A stretch of 64,000 nt of DNA. It comes from Circinella minor. Lineage: Eukaryota > Mucoromycota > Mucoromycetes > Mucorales > Lichtheimiaceae. Under the pieces are notes generated by a model. The model saw only the letters and a list, made by a program, of their open reading frames with translations. It was not told where the DNA came from and did not search any database. How positions within the stretch are numbered: the stretch's first letter is position 1; each line of letters begins with the position of its first letter. Positions 49,584 through 60,900 of this stretch are shown here, in pieces. A program made the position numbers and the translations under genes. The stretch spans positions 1 to 64,000 of the forward strand of contig JAEPRB010000002.1 in the NCBI GenBank assembly GCA_016758965.1, written 5' to 3'.

Positions 49584-51396
49584 AGGGAATGACTACAGGT
49601 GCGCCAATTCTGAGTCGGCACTTTAGTAACATGGCGCGCCCTTCGTCTGTTTTATTTATGCTTGCTCTTGTTCAAGTCTGCTATAATATATGAATCATGT
49701 CTTATTTAAACTGGGTTTTTCTCTACTTTAAATAAAAGAGTTATGAATAAAATTAACTCATTAATTTGAAGATCTATTAAAATATATTGTATATATGCTG
49801 CTTTTATTTTTATTTTTGAAGGCTTCAATAATGACATTTTGAAATATTTATGTAATGGAAATATTGTACCTATACTAATAATATTTGATGCGTATATATT
49901 AATATAAGCTTGCTATTTTCCACATAGGGCACATACAATCTGGTGGCGCATATTGCATCAAAAATTATCTTGTAAGCAACGCCTTCATCAACTGATACCA
50001 AACGTATTTACCACGTCTACCTGTGTTTTTTGTGACTCAATTAATACACCTGAACACTTTGTGTGGGCATGCCCCATTAAACAGTCGGTCTGGCAAAGCA
50101 TTGCATCTCGTTATTTGGTCTCTCCTCGTGAGCTCACTCTTCATCACATCATTTCCCTTTCGCTGGCTGGTTTATCAGTACGTCCTGAATTCAAACTCAC
50201 GTTTTTCGACATAATTGCCACCACTCTGTTACAAATTTGGTCTGCTCATTGGCATTTTGTCTTTCATCAAACAACATTCTGGTCAAATGGTGTAATAGCC
50301 AAAACAATTCTTCACCTACGTAAAATTCATTTGGAAGAGCAACACACATTCAGCCTGCACGCTTAGTTAACAATATTTCTTACAATATTTCTCTAATAGC
50401 TTAGTCCTTTTCTCTTCTCTTTCTGTAATTAATCAATGTATAGTTTATCTTTCATCACCTCCCTACATTTGGGACAATAAATTTTCTTCTACAAAAAAAA
50501 AAAAAATATAAGCTTGCTATTACGGGATCCATCGACAAGCAGGATTTTCCAACATAAGTTCATTCTCAAAAAAAAAATAACATTTGAAGACTATACCGCT
50601 ATCTTTCACATACAAAGAGTTTTTGTGCTTAAGGCTTGTGCTTGACTCATTCAACAAGATTACAACAATATTTCATATGAGGATGCAATAGAAGTCTTGT
50701 TTAAGGATCAAAACCTTGGCTCTCTGGAGTCTACGTACCACGAGTTACAAAACGAAGCTGTGACTTTTAGAAGTGATTTCTATAAGCTATTTTTATTCAT
50801 ATTTATGTTGATTTGATTTTTTTTATCGTTTTGTACTATTATATTTATGTCATCTTTTTTTTCGTTCTACTATGACCCATATTCTTTTTTCTTTCATATT
50901 TATATGGTTTCTTACTTCGTAATCTGTATTATATAAATTATTCTTTTATCCTATGTAAATAATCCTTTTTTCAGCTGCTCTTCTGACCCCACCCATTCAA
51001 AATTATAATTCATATGTTCCTTTCTTGTAATTTCGTTTATTTATGACACAACAGAATATATTTACATACGTATTACTGATATATGCTCACATTTGGTACC
51101 ACTTTTTAATCTAATATGCCATACTGCTTCGCTCCTTCTTTTTTGTTATTGGCTTCTTTGTAAAGTTACAATATATTGCATTCTTCTAGATTTTTTTGCT
51201 ACAGTGATTTTTAAATATATTTTATGCGTAGAAATGGAAAGAAACTCTACGTTCAATTGACACACTATGTTAGATATATTGTTAATAAGTATTTTTGAGA
51301 TTGTGAATATCTTGAATAAAAGAAGAAGGGTAGACGAAGGGCGCGCCATGTTACTAAAGTGCCGGTTCAGAATTGGCGCGCCTGCAGTCATTCCCT
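49584..51396. mobile_element. DNA transposon with 65-bp TIRs and 6-bp target duplication
   Basis: Left TIR 49584-49648 and right TIR 51332-51396 match at 61 of 65 positions. They start AGGGAATGACT and contain GGCGCGCC motifs, very GC-rich for this genome. The flanks carry AGTTTT on both sides (49578-49583 and 51397-51402), a 6-bp target duplication. After removal of the nested LINE the element is about 1.2 kb. Its interior shows only coding remains, for example YEDAIEVLFKDQNLGSLEST near 50675, so it is non-autonomous or decayed. The superfamily is not clear: the long TIR and 6-bp duplication do not match Tc1/mariner (TA) or hAT (8 bp). Confidence 0.88.
49918..50504 (+). mobile_element. 5'-truncated LINE (non-LTR retrotransposon)
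   Basis: Flanked by a 17-bp target duplication, AATATAAGCTTGCTATT, at 49901-49917 and 50505-50521. The open frame from 49923 to 50366 encodes the C-terminal end of a LINE reverse transcriptase protein: TIWWRILHQKLSCKQRLHQL, then the zinc-binding Cys/His set CVFCDSINTPEHFVWACP, then a helical end. A 3' UTR with AATAAA-like DNA and a poly(A) tail of 13 residues follows. The 5' cut at the zinc-binding region and the intact frame show a fairly recent target-primed insertion. Confidence 0.92.
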
Positions 51397-52226
51397 AGTT
51401 TTATATCTTTTTGTATACTTTTTTTTTTGTTCTAACCATGACGCTCCCCTTCCTTCAGACACATAAATCATTTTGAATACAATGCTTTTCTTTTCTTATA
51501 TTGTTGTTGTTTCTCTCTGGCATGTTGAGTACGGTCATATTGCTTCAGTCCAATTGTCGTTTTGTTTTCTCCAACCTTATACCACTTACCTCTCAGTTCG
51601 GTTCTTCCCTTTTTTTTCCCTCTTTCACAAGATAAACATATCATGAAAAAAAAAGACAATCTAATTCAGTTATTATTATAGTTTTGACGTTGGTTAGTTT
51701 GAAATAATGCTTTGTGAATTTTTTTTTTCATCAAGAAAGTAAAGAATAAGGTGGAAAAAGATGACTGATCCAATTTTTTTTTTTGCTGGTGTAAATAGTG
51801 CGGGTATATAATCTCTTTAAGCTATGCATGATTATTTTACTGCTCAATAATGATTGTTTTTTTATACAAATAGTTCCTACTGTTGTAGATACTGTATATA
51901 AAAATAACAATATAATAAGTGCTGATAATTAAATATCCCATCATCGAATATTCAGCTATTATGTACAGATTATTATAACTTTAGTGCGAAAAATGCGCTA
52001 CCAAGCATGGGAAAAAAAAGCTTTCAGGGCGAAAATTGCGTCAGCCAGCATGAAAAAAAAACTTGCACTATCGGATATTGATGATGTCTACCTCGAAATC
52101 AAAAAACACCATCTACGATTGAAAAAAGAACAAACACGGATTCAAAAATAACATATATGATTTTTAAAAACGTCTACATCGAAATCAAAAACACCATTTG
52201 CGAATATAAAAAACGCCATCTATGAT

Positions 52227-52520
52227 TAAAAAAAGTATTCACCTCGAAATTACAAGACACCATCGTTCGATAAGTTGCATGCACTCCTTGGCAGCGAGCG
52301 TGCTTGTAAAGGTAGATTGTTCGAGAGTAGGCATCGAATGTGTTAGGGTAACAGAATGAGTCTCGTCGAACGAGGGACGTACAGGTACGTCATGGGGTAC
52401 CTGTGGGTTTGTGTGCGCTTGGTACAGTTCCTCGATAAGTAGTTGTTGCCGGGTCACTTGTTCCACAAGTTGTTGGACTTGATTGATATCAGTGGTTTGT
52501 TCTGTCATGGATAATTTCAA
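52227..52520 (-). pseudogene. Gag-like N-terminal fragment
   Basis: Starts MTEQTTDINQVQQLVEQVTR (start codon at 52508 or 52520), then QLLIEELYQAH, a Pro/Val/Ser linker and a hydrophilic end. It looks like the coiled-coil start of a gag-type protein of an LTR retrotransposon, but has no capsid or zinc-knuckle domain because the frame runs into repeat copy B at about 52262. The family call is tentative. Confidence 0.3.
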
Positions 52521-53870
52521 TGAAAGCGGTTATGACTGGCGTAGCGAAAATAAAATAATCAAGATTCAATAATAGGACTCTCATTAGATTTATAGAAAAA
52601 AAATCTTTAAATGTATTTATTAATCTGTTATGTTTCGATAATAAAGGAGAGAATTATGATCATAGCACTCTTCTATCGGTTCAGGTTTGGTAGGTCCAAT
52701 GGACAACCTCAACTGTCTGGAACTTAGTGATAGACAATTTGAAGTGTACATATATTGATATCTTTAATATATGATAAAACGATAGTTGATACACTTAAAA
52801 ACAGTATATGGATATCCTGAGCATATCTGAGATATCAACACTTGATACCCTAATAGTACCCGGAAAATCAGTAGGGTAGTAGGTATCTATAGGATATCAA
52901 CAGGGTATCACATTTATAATACTTCCTTTTTTTTGTAGTATACTATGGAATCAATTTAAACTACTGCCCCTCCCCTCTTACTCTCTTTATTGCAACATAT
53001 GTTTGACTACGTCAATATTGAAGTAATAATTCCCAATCCCACTTCCTAATGATTTACACCAACCACAGATTTACAGGGGTCAATTCTTTCACCACTTCTG
53101 TATTCTCAATATATTAATAACCTACCAAGTTTGCTTAGAAACAATAGCAGTTTCATTCCGGTATTCTCATCCAACAACCGCTACCATACACACCCAATGT
53201 TCTGAATGCTTAAATTGGGATTTGTTTATATAAACGCAGGCATTATAAACAATTGTCTTACTGAGCAAAGCATTTTCGTGCATCCGATTTTTTTTTGGGG
53301 GTTGGATAAAACAACACGAAACAAGAAAAAAAACAGAAAAAACCAAAAAAAAGTTTTAGGGATGTAAAAAATAAGGCTTTTATTTCATTACTAGCTAACT
53401 ATAGAGAGACTATTTGTTTATTCAATGCTACATATGACGAGACTGTCAGTAGTTTTTCATCAATGAAATATCAATTCAACAGCAGTATACTAGGTATCAT
53501 GATATTGTTATGGAGACGTCACGTTAGTAATGAATAAATCTCTTAAACAGATATTAGTCTGTAAGATTTCGATATGTTTTAGAGTCTTTGTTTTACAATA
53601 AGTGATTAAAATTGGAATGAGGATGAATGAGATTACAAAATATTTAACTTCTTACAAAAGTTACACAATCCAAATTGATATAAGAATAAGAGTATTCTTA
53701 ATACAATGTATCGGCCCGGATACCATGTATGAGGCAACAGAATTAATTGTTCCCAATTAGGAAATGGCCCCAGTAGCGAACCGAAAGAGAGATTATTCTA
53801 TTGTAAAATGATGGTTATATTTTATATATGGATTGGAACTTATAACTATTTAAAATAATAATGATAATAG
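52521..53870. other. Repeat-derived spacer
   Basis: No gene. 52755-52915 is unusually rich in GATATC/GATACC motifs, including an imperfect inverted repeat with GATACCCTA and GGTAGTAGGTATC. Other parts are AT-rich. Confidence 0.5.
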
Positions 53871-54400
53871 CTAGCTATTTGTTATACGTACTCTGTATAT
53901 GTTTGAGATGCATTTTGCTCTGTCATTTTTGTCTCTACAATCGATTTTGCCACAGACATTATTGCACTTTGCTTTCTTGTTGTTTCCTTTACATTCAATG
54001 CTGCCACATTTGGCACATGTCTTTAAGCAGATTATTATTGCTGCTACTGATGCTGCTATTTGTAAATATTTGAAGTGCTAAAATAGAATCTGAATCTGTT
54101 AACACTAAATTATGTTACAACTACAATTAACACTTTTGGAGACGTACTTATCATTTCATATAAGCTTGATTCCATAGGCTTGAAATCAATGGTAGTAGTT
54201 AGACTAATGGTAGATCCCTTATTAATGGTTCGGTTTGTCGACAATGTTCTTGGAATCACTAACATCAGTAGAATTTTCATCTCCACACGCAATCATGAAC
54301 TCTCCATTAGATAATGCTTTTGTTCCATAAGATTTTCTCCTGGCATTAGGATTTCTTCCTTCTGTTTTTTCTCCCACGTCTTTTTATTATTGGAGTTATA
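53871..54400 (-). pseudogene. Cys-rich zinc-ribbon relic
   Basis: The last exon (54077-53871) follows a good acceptor (TTTTAG) and encodes 68 residues with TCAKCGSIECKG, then CNNVCGKIDCRD and CISNIYRV: regularly spaced C-x2-C and C-x-x-x-C pairs as in a zinc-binding domain. Upstream, a coding-like segment near 54395-54235 reads ARRKSYGTKALSNGEFMIAC and DENSTDVSDSKNIVDKPNH before a stop. The pieces could be the 3' half of a transposon gene next to the RRM-like gene, but I could not join them into one frame. Confidence 0.4.
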
Positions 54401-54607
54401 TTCCATTGTGACACTATTGAACCAATCCATGACACCAATAACGTTTTTTTAATATTGACGCTAATAAAGTAATAATGTATGAACTTTCTTCTCTCTTATG
54501 CTTTATGCTTACCTGTTTAAGTCTCAGCAGCATGTCATAGTCAAAATTGATTGGCTAAATCCAAACGTCATAGTCTTTTTTTATTGGTTTCCATTGCCTC
54601 ATTCACT

Positions 54608-55203
54608 TTAGCCGTGCCAATGTTTTCCTCCAATAATCAGATTTTTTTTGATACGTGCTAACTCTTCTTCATGCTGTTTTTCTTTATCTCTCAGTTCAAC
54701 AATTGCTCTTTTAACGTTGATTTTCCATGTTTCATTTTCAGGAGTAGGAGTGGTGGCTTCACGCTCAGGAGCGGAAGTGGGAGTCGTCGCCTCACGCTCA
54801 GGAGTAGTAGGAGTGGGAGCGAAAGACAAGCCGCGTTGGCTATATCTAACGCGTTCGCCACTTGTAAGTATTATCGGTTGTACTGTGACGCTTACTCCAT
54901 CAATAATGAAAGATCCCGTAACATTGCTGTTGTGAAAGGCCGAAGCGGCCAAATGACTTTCAAAGTGCAAAAATGCAGAACTATAGGAAAGATTAAGAAA
55001 TTGTTAGACATAAAAAAATAAGAGTATTAAAATAAAACTTACTCTTGTTGTGTTTTTTTGGCTACATGTTTCAAGCCGGTAATGTTGTTATTTAATAGAG
55101 AATCATACACTTGTTGGCATGTTTCTTCTCGTAAATTGTTTCCTATCAAACGAACCTGAAAGGTTGGTTTCCAGCAACCTACACATTTTACTGGGTTTGC
55201 CAT
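54608..55203 (-). CDS. RRM-like protein, probably transposon-associated
   Basis: Two exons on the minus strand, 55203-55043 and 54980-54608, with a 62-bp GT-AG intron; 177 residues, no stop. Residues 1-95 have the order of an RNA-recognition motif: TFQVRLIGNNLREETCQQVY (first strand and helix), NITGLKHVAKKT, then SAFLHFESHLAASAFHN in the position of the RNP1 strand and second helix. After this come two imperfect PEREATTPT repeats and a charged coiled coil (RAIVELRDKEKQHEEELARI). RRM plus coiled coil is reminiscent of transposon ORF1-type RNA-binding proteins, and the gene lies among transposon relics, divergent from a DDE relic. The RRM assignment is by pattern only. Confidence 0.6.
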
Positions 55204-55338
55204 TATAAAAAATAACTACAGTGTTTTCGCGTTTTTTTTTTGTATTTATATGGTGCACACTCCTTATAATCTGCAATTTTTTCCAAATTTTTTGAATCCC
55301 TACTACTTTTCCGTATCATCATGAAGCATAAAAAACAC

Positions 55339-55381
55339 CCACTACTATTGTTTTTGAGGTCTTTTAGAACAAAAGTAGTGG
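55339..55381. repeat. Inverted repeat between divergent transposon genes
   Basis: Arms CCACTACTATTGTT (55339-55352) and AACAAAAGTAGTGG (55368-55381) pair at 13 of 14 positions around a 15-base loop. It lies 136 bp upstream of the RRM-like gene and 233 bp upstream of the DDE relic. A third CTACTACTTTT lies at 55301. Confidence 0.75.
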
Positions 55382-55613
55382 ATTACTTTTTCTTTTTCAT
55401 CTTTAAAAAAAAAGTTTTAGGACTTCAAAGTTGGCGACTTTTGGCTGGGAGAGTATGAGTTTGAAACATATTAAGCATTATATAATTGGTGGGGTTATGT
55501 TTAGCCGTTCGGGGTCATATTTACCCCTGGCACAAAGCTATATCATATCTATATATTTTTTTTTTTGGTTACTGACAATTTTTTACTTCCACTATAATAT
55601 CTAAACGTCACTA

Positions 55614-56070
55614 TGCCTCGCGCTAAAGGTCAAAAGAAAGCAGCCAGAAAACGAGCTAGAAATTAACTGACTGTTGTGCTATGCACTGTCTAGCCTCGCA
55701 AGATGACTTTAAGCATCAGCACTCAGTATTGCAAGAAACCTTGAATGCAGCTGGATTAATGTTTGATCTTTATCCCAAGTTTCATTGTGAGATGAATTGG
55801 ATTGAGCGGTATTGGGCGGATTGCAAGAGGGAAGTCCGGGCTATGTGTGATTATTCGTTTAATGGTCTCCAGATACATTTACCAATTGCAATGGATAAAG
55901 CTTCCCCACCTAACGAAGTGCCTACAAAAATACATAGATATTACAAACGATGTTTTCGATATATAGAGGCATATAGTAAAGGCAATGATGTGTGGAAAGC
56001 AGATAAAGAAGTGATGAAATTCACAACTAAAGTTGCACTCTCTCACCGCAAAGTTACAATAAACGAATAA
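55614..56070 (+). pseudogene. Internally deleted DDE transposase relic
   Basis: A 17-codon basic start (MPRAKGQKKAARKRARN) ends in TAA; 14 bases later a second frame opens and runs to 56070. It encodes HCLASQDDFKHQHSVLQET, LYPKFHCEMNWIERYWADCK and a C-terminal domain with RYYKRCFRYIEAY. The PKFHCE-N-IE-YW string is the block with the third acidic catalytic residue in a large group of fungal DDE superfamily endonucleases. The two upstream Asp residues are missing, so most of the gene was lost by deletion between the basic start and the last third. Confidence 0.65.
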
Positions 56071-56280
56071 AAAATTTAATATTTTATATATTTATAGTGT
56101 GAGGAACAAGATAAAAAAAATTCTAGATATGATGTTGGTTACATTATTACTATATATAGAAGCGGTATTTAAAATATTGAAATTGAAAATTGCGGATTAT
56201 AAACAGGTGAGATTAAATTTTATGAAATTGTGGCTATGAAATTGGTCATAGTAACAATTGTTCTTCTTGCAGGGTGTCGC

Positions 56281-57213
56281 TAAAAAAGGTGTACTTTTTA
56301 AAAGAGCGGTATGAATAGCAAAAAAAAAAGTACACTTTTTTTATTTCTTTCTAACACTCGAGCGTCAAACTATCCCTTATTATCTATAAAATTACAGAAA
56401 TTCTGTAACAGATCCTTATCAGTGTCAGGAAGTGGCAGTGTAGCTACTGAGTTCGACAACGAAAAGAAAAAGTAACATTCAATCCATCCAAAACACAACC
56501 TACAGAACAACTTGTTATCATAAAGTTGGATGAATTTTTTTTTTTTGGCCTCGCTGTCAATTATAAAACTACTGAAGATATCTTCACAGAAACATCTTAC
56601 TCTAGAAGATATTCTATTTTTTTTGAGGCAGTTGGTATATACAAGTGTCATAGAAATTTATAAAATACAAAAAAATAGATAGGAATGTAATATAATAAGC
56701 AGCACCAAATGTTATAAAACAAAAAGATAAAAACTGAATGACCTATATGTCAAAATTTTGAATCAAAAACTAATCACAAAGATTTATAGCCAAGGCTCTG
56801 TAATAATCAATATAACTGTAAAATAAGGAAAAGATCACCATATTTTGACCATAATATTTTATTAAATATAAAAGCTACGTACTAGAATATAAAGTACAAT
56901 GTATGATTTTATGTTTGGTATAAAAATAACTGATCTGGTTTCTGGTTTTTTTATATTACGTACGTACAAAAAGTATATAACACTATTTTTCATTATATGA
57001 AAGATAAATACGTAATATTTCTTTCGAATAACTCTTATGAAATTATTATTATTTGATTCAGTAAATATTTGGGTTTGAAAAAATACTTTGGGATATTGTG
57101 TGGAAAGATGCATCAGGTCTACGATGAAGCCATAGAACCCAGTTGTACACCTTTTTTATGACTGGAATTGCGAATTTCAAAAAATATACCTTTTTGGTTG
57201 TACACCTTTTTTA
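56281..57213. mobile_element. MITE with AT-rich terminal inverted repeats
   Basis: Left end CTAAAAAAGGTGTAC (56280-56294) and right end GTACACCTTTTTTAG (57200-57214) are exact inverted repeats. A second copy of TTGTACACCTTTTTTA lies at 57143-57158, and GTACACTTTTTTT near 56330. The outer boundary is uncertain by about 10 bp. No coding capacity; a 93-codon minus frame inside has no domain. Confidence 0.6.
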
Positions 57214-59023
57214 GTGTTTCACAGGTATATCGTAGTACCCAAAAATAAACAAAAATCTAAAAAGAAAATAAAAAGATACCTTTCTTCAGGCACTTTTTGG
57301 GGGTATGATACCGTTATGATATAAGTATTAAGAAAAAGAAACTTGCTATTTTAGTTCACACACAGAACGTCAGAACGTCTTTTTGTGTAATGTTACAATG
57401 GGCAGCATAGCAATAAGTTTTTATGCACCGCCCGAAATAAAAAAATATGTGTATAACTAATAGCACTAGTCTTTGTCATTTTAAAGTGTACAGCTTTCGC
57501 TGTGGTTCTCTATGCTCGTTCGCTTAAACTTGCTTGGTTTAGAGAAAAAAGAATATTCAAAGACATTACGTAGCATTAAATAAATAGATATTATTTTGAC
57601 AGTGCGTGTAAAAGTTGTTAAAAAAGATGTTTTTGATTAAGAACTATACTTATGATCTTGTGTTATATTATTTATCATACTATAATAATGATACTGTTAA
57701 TATATAGTAAACAAACATAGACAGACTTGTCAAAAAATACATTAATTCTAAATTCATTACTATAATACGTAATAATTATTATTTTGAAACAATAATCTTA
57801 TACTAATTGGGTTGTAACGAGAAAATAGCGGATAATTCCTTTATTGATGTACCTATACATTTAAACCTGTTGTCTGATGAGAATTCATAAGTTTTAACCT
57901 GTAATCATCGATTACTTGCAACAGTCAGGATGATAATAAAAAAAATTATTTTGCTTTTTGAATGTGTTGTAGTCGCTGATGTTAGAAATAGTTGCTGAAG
58001 AAGATAATAAAAACACGTGAGCCACTAGTCCTCAGTTGATCGCAATAAAGAAATGAAGTAAAAAAAAATTGCAGCGTGTGTAAAATGATATTTTGTTACA
58101 CACACTTTTTGAATATGCATGATGAAAAAGAAAAATAGAGGATAATGACCCAAAAATAAAAATGAAAAGCGGCACACACTTTTTGCTACGCATTTTTATT
58201 ATTATTATTATTATTAATACCATACTAGTGTGTAACCAACTGTTCCTGACAGGAATAATGACAAGAATTGAAACAGCAGATTATCACGATGACTACTATA
58301 AAAAAAAAGATACCAACGAAAATCTATATTGCTACTGCATTTATTTATAAGATTATGTATAAGCACATATATTGAAACGCTTGATAGATAATAATAATAT
58401 GGAGTGCATGCGTTTATGTTTTTTAAAAAGAAAAAATGCATAAAAAAAACTCTTGTTACTATATTCAAATAATAAGAATAGTTTATATGATATGTTATAG
58501 GCGTATAGTAATAAGATATATATAATGATATATAAGCTACAAAACTCCAGACGTCCCACGAGAATAAAGTTGTCACGAGAGCTTGGGAAAAAAAATAAAA
58601 GCCATATTTTAATGTAGATTCTGTCAAATATTGCTCTTTTGAAAAGCAGATTTCCAGTAAATATAATGAAGAAGTGAGGGGAGAAGTAACCGGCGGGAAT
58701 GAATGACACACCTACGTTTCTTTCTCTCTTTCTCAATCTTTTTTTTTTCGTTATCTTTTTCGGCGCCACCAATCCACTCTGTAGTATATAATACCAAGAT
58801 TTATATACAAACAATAAGAATACAAGTTTGTTTGGATATCCGCTCGATTTATCCAAACTTGTTTGCAGCCAAATTTGTGTAAGCATGGAAAGAACTTTAC
58901 AAGGTATTTAAACAGCTCATTAAATTCAATCAAATATTTTTTTGTCTGTACACCTACTGTAATTTCTTTATTTCTCTTTTTCTCTTTTTCATTTATTTTT
59001 GAATAAAATATACACAACTCATT
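57214..59023. other. AT-rich intergenic DNA
   Basis: Begins with the reversed relative of the 74-bp repeat (57236-57310). (ATT)n microsatellite at 58193-58217. The frames at 58214-58711 and 58353-58886 are Phe/Tyr/Ile-rich and start in low-complexity DNA; not called. A C/T-rich stretch at 58970-58995 precedes the next gene. Confidence 0.5.
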
Positions 59024-60539
59024 ATGCTAGTTACCGTATCCTCAGCACTGTTACCTTTATGGGCTCATCACAACAGACAACAATATCATAATCATAATGA
59101 ATTTCCGACGCTGAGAGGAGTGGTTGATGATAATTCAGCTGTATTGTCATCATCCTTATCTACATTTACAATTGAGACCAACGATACAACCTCAATACAT
59201 CATGTTCTTGGACCTGAAGAAGCACCACGGATCCGTATGATCCCGTGTATTGATACCACACGAGGTGCGGGCGTAAGGGTCGACGTAATAGAACGAGATG
59301 TTAGACCTGATGTATCATTAGAACTTGGTCGTTTCACAGATGAATTATTTATTCCAAATCGAATCTCTTTTCGAAACAAGGTGATAAGCCGACGACATGC
59401 AGTCATATGGACTATTGGTCATAAAGTAATTCCTCACATTTTTTTCTTTTTCTTTACGAACAGCACCGTATATATAGATGTGTGTTTGTGTGTTGAATTT
59501 TCGCAAGCTGATAGGTTCATTCAGTGTGGGAAAAGAAAAATAAAGTCAATAGGTTAATAATTCCTGATTATAATATTTGTTTACTATTTGTCTTTCATAG
59601 TTTTATATTCGCGATACCAAATCTTCTTCGGGTACATTTGTAAACAATGTACGATTATGCTCGCCAAACAAAGAATCACGTCCTTTTCCTTTAAAAGATG
59701 GCGATGTTCTGCAATTAGGTGTGGACTATCGAGGAGGAGTACAAGGTCTGTGCTTAATTTTAACTATAATTATTGTTGTTATTATGCATAGCAGCAAACT
59801 CATTCTAATTTTTATTGTGCAGATATTTTTCGATGCGTCAAATTCCGCTTAGAAATCAATCGAAAACGGACACATCAAGTGGATATGTTTGGGTAACCTA
59901 ATAATAAAATAACAAAAACATTACAGTGCATAGAAATGCATCAGTGTTGTTATTGACTTGCTTTTTTTTTTCATCCAGATTTCAAGCATATCAGTCATTA
60001 CGTAAACTTACATCAACACCGACTGAAAAAGATATGGATGGAATTGATAATACAGATGAATATGATGCGTGTTCCGAATCAGAATGTGGTGTCAAAGACT
60101 GTTGCATCTGTCTTTACGCCGTGGCACCTTTTCAGGCCTTATTTGTGGCACCATGTCAACATACTTTTCATTACAAGTGTATCCGACCGTTGCTATGCCA
60201 CTATCCTAGTAAGTGGTCACACACATGCACTCATAGAGACCAAATATAGAATAAGCTTCTTCACTAAATATGATTTATATGGTATATGATAGGCTTTCAA
60301 TGTCCATTGTGTCGAAGTTATGCCGATTTAGAGTCGAGTGTTACTGTGGAAATAGATGAGGTAAAAAAAAAAAGAAAAAGAAAAGAAACTGTTGAGCAAA
60401 TGAATAAACATGGAATATGGGAGCTCATAACATTTAATAATAATAATAGCTTCGCGAAATGTTGAAAAAATTAAAAACCAATGACACATGCCTTAATGAA
60501 GATAACTTATCATCATCATCATCCAGAGTACACACATAG
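59024..60539 (+). CDS. FHA-RING E3 ubiquitin ligase (Dma1/CHFR type)
   Basis: Six exons: 59024-59425, 59601-59745, 59823-59892, 59979-60208, 60293-60360, 60450-60539; 334 residues. An FHA domain binding phosphothreonine is seen in SLELGRFTDELFIPNR, NKVISRRHAVIW (key Ser/Arg/His), FYIRDTKSSSGTFVNN (key SSxGT and N) and PFPLKDGDVLQLGVDY. A RING follows: CCICLYAVAPFQALFVAPCQ with HTFHYKCIRPLL and FQCPLCRSYADLE, giving a C3H2C3-type metal set. This FHA-then-RING order and length match fungal Dma1/Dma2, which act in the spindle-position checkpoint and septin/mitotic-exit control. The C-terminal tail is Ser-rich. Confidence 0.95.
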
Positions 60540-60900
60540 ACCCCTTTTTACCACTATATTATTAATCGCTAGTTCTTCTCTTATCAAATTCCCCCCCCCC
60601 CAAAAAAAACACCCTTTATCTTTTTGTTTTGCAGAATTCTGATACTGTTTACATTAAAAAGAAAGAATTCGAAAAGAACATAAACATTATCATTCAATAC
60701 AATAAGATTCATCCTTTTTCCACCACGTCTTTCCTTCAGTCTTTCCTATATATCGATCCTTTATCATTAATCCATATCCACCGAACTTAATTTGATTTTA
60801 ATTTGATTTTTTTTTTGCAAAGTAACATCATCCACCTTGGCTTCTGTTATTAATTTTTTTTATTATTATTTCAAAAGAACAAACAATGAAAAAATATAAT
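60540..60900. other. Convergent 3' intergenic region
   Basis: 3' ends of the Dma1-type gene and eL32. Contains a C12 run followed by A8 at 60590-60608. Nothing else seen. Confidence 0.55.

Larger units (their letters stand above)
48548..52265. mobile_element. Large dispersed repeat, copy B, with nested insertions
   Basis: Second copy of the repeat at 45195-47935, interrupted at 49584-51396 by a TIR element. Without the insertion it is about 1.9 kb. Copy A lets the original target be read: copy A has GTTAATCTTATAACC where copy B would have GTTAGTTTTATATC, confirming a clean insertion. The right part (52080-52260) has a longer run of the ACACCAT motif array than copy A and ends where a gag-like fragment begins. 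Confidence 0.7.

Noticed and set aside
45195..52265. The two large repeat copies as the LTRs of one retrotransposon
   Set aside because: Only about 0.6 kb separates them, with no primer-binding site or pol coding, and the gag-like fragment lies outside the pair and reads towards it.
58214..58886. Two overlapping 165-177-codon minus-strand frames
   Set aside because: Both are Tyr/Phe/Ile-rich, overlap each other in different frames, and show no domain or splice signals; they are chance frames upstream of the FHA-RING gene.
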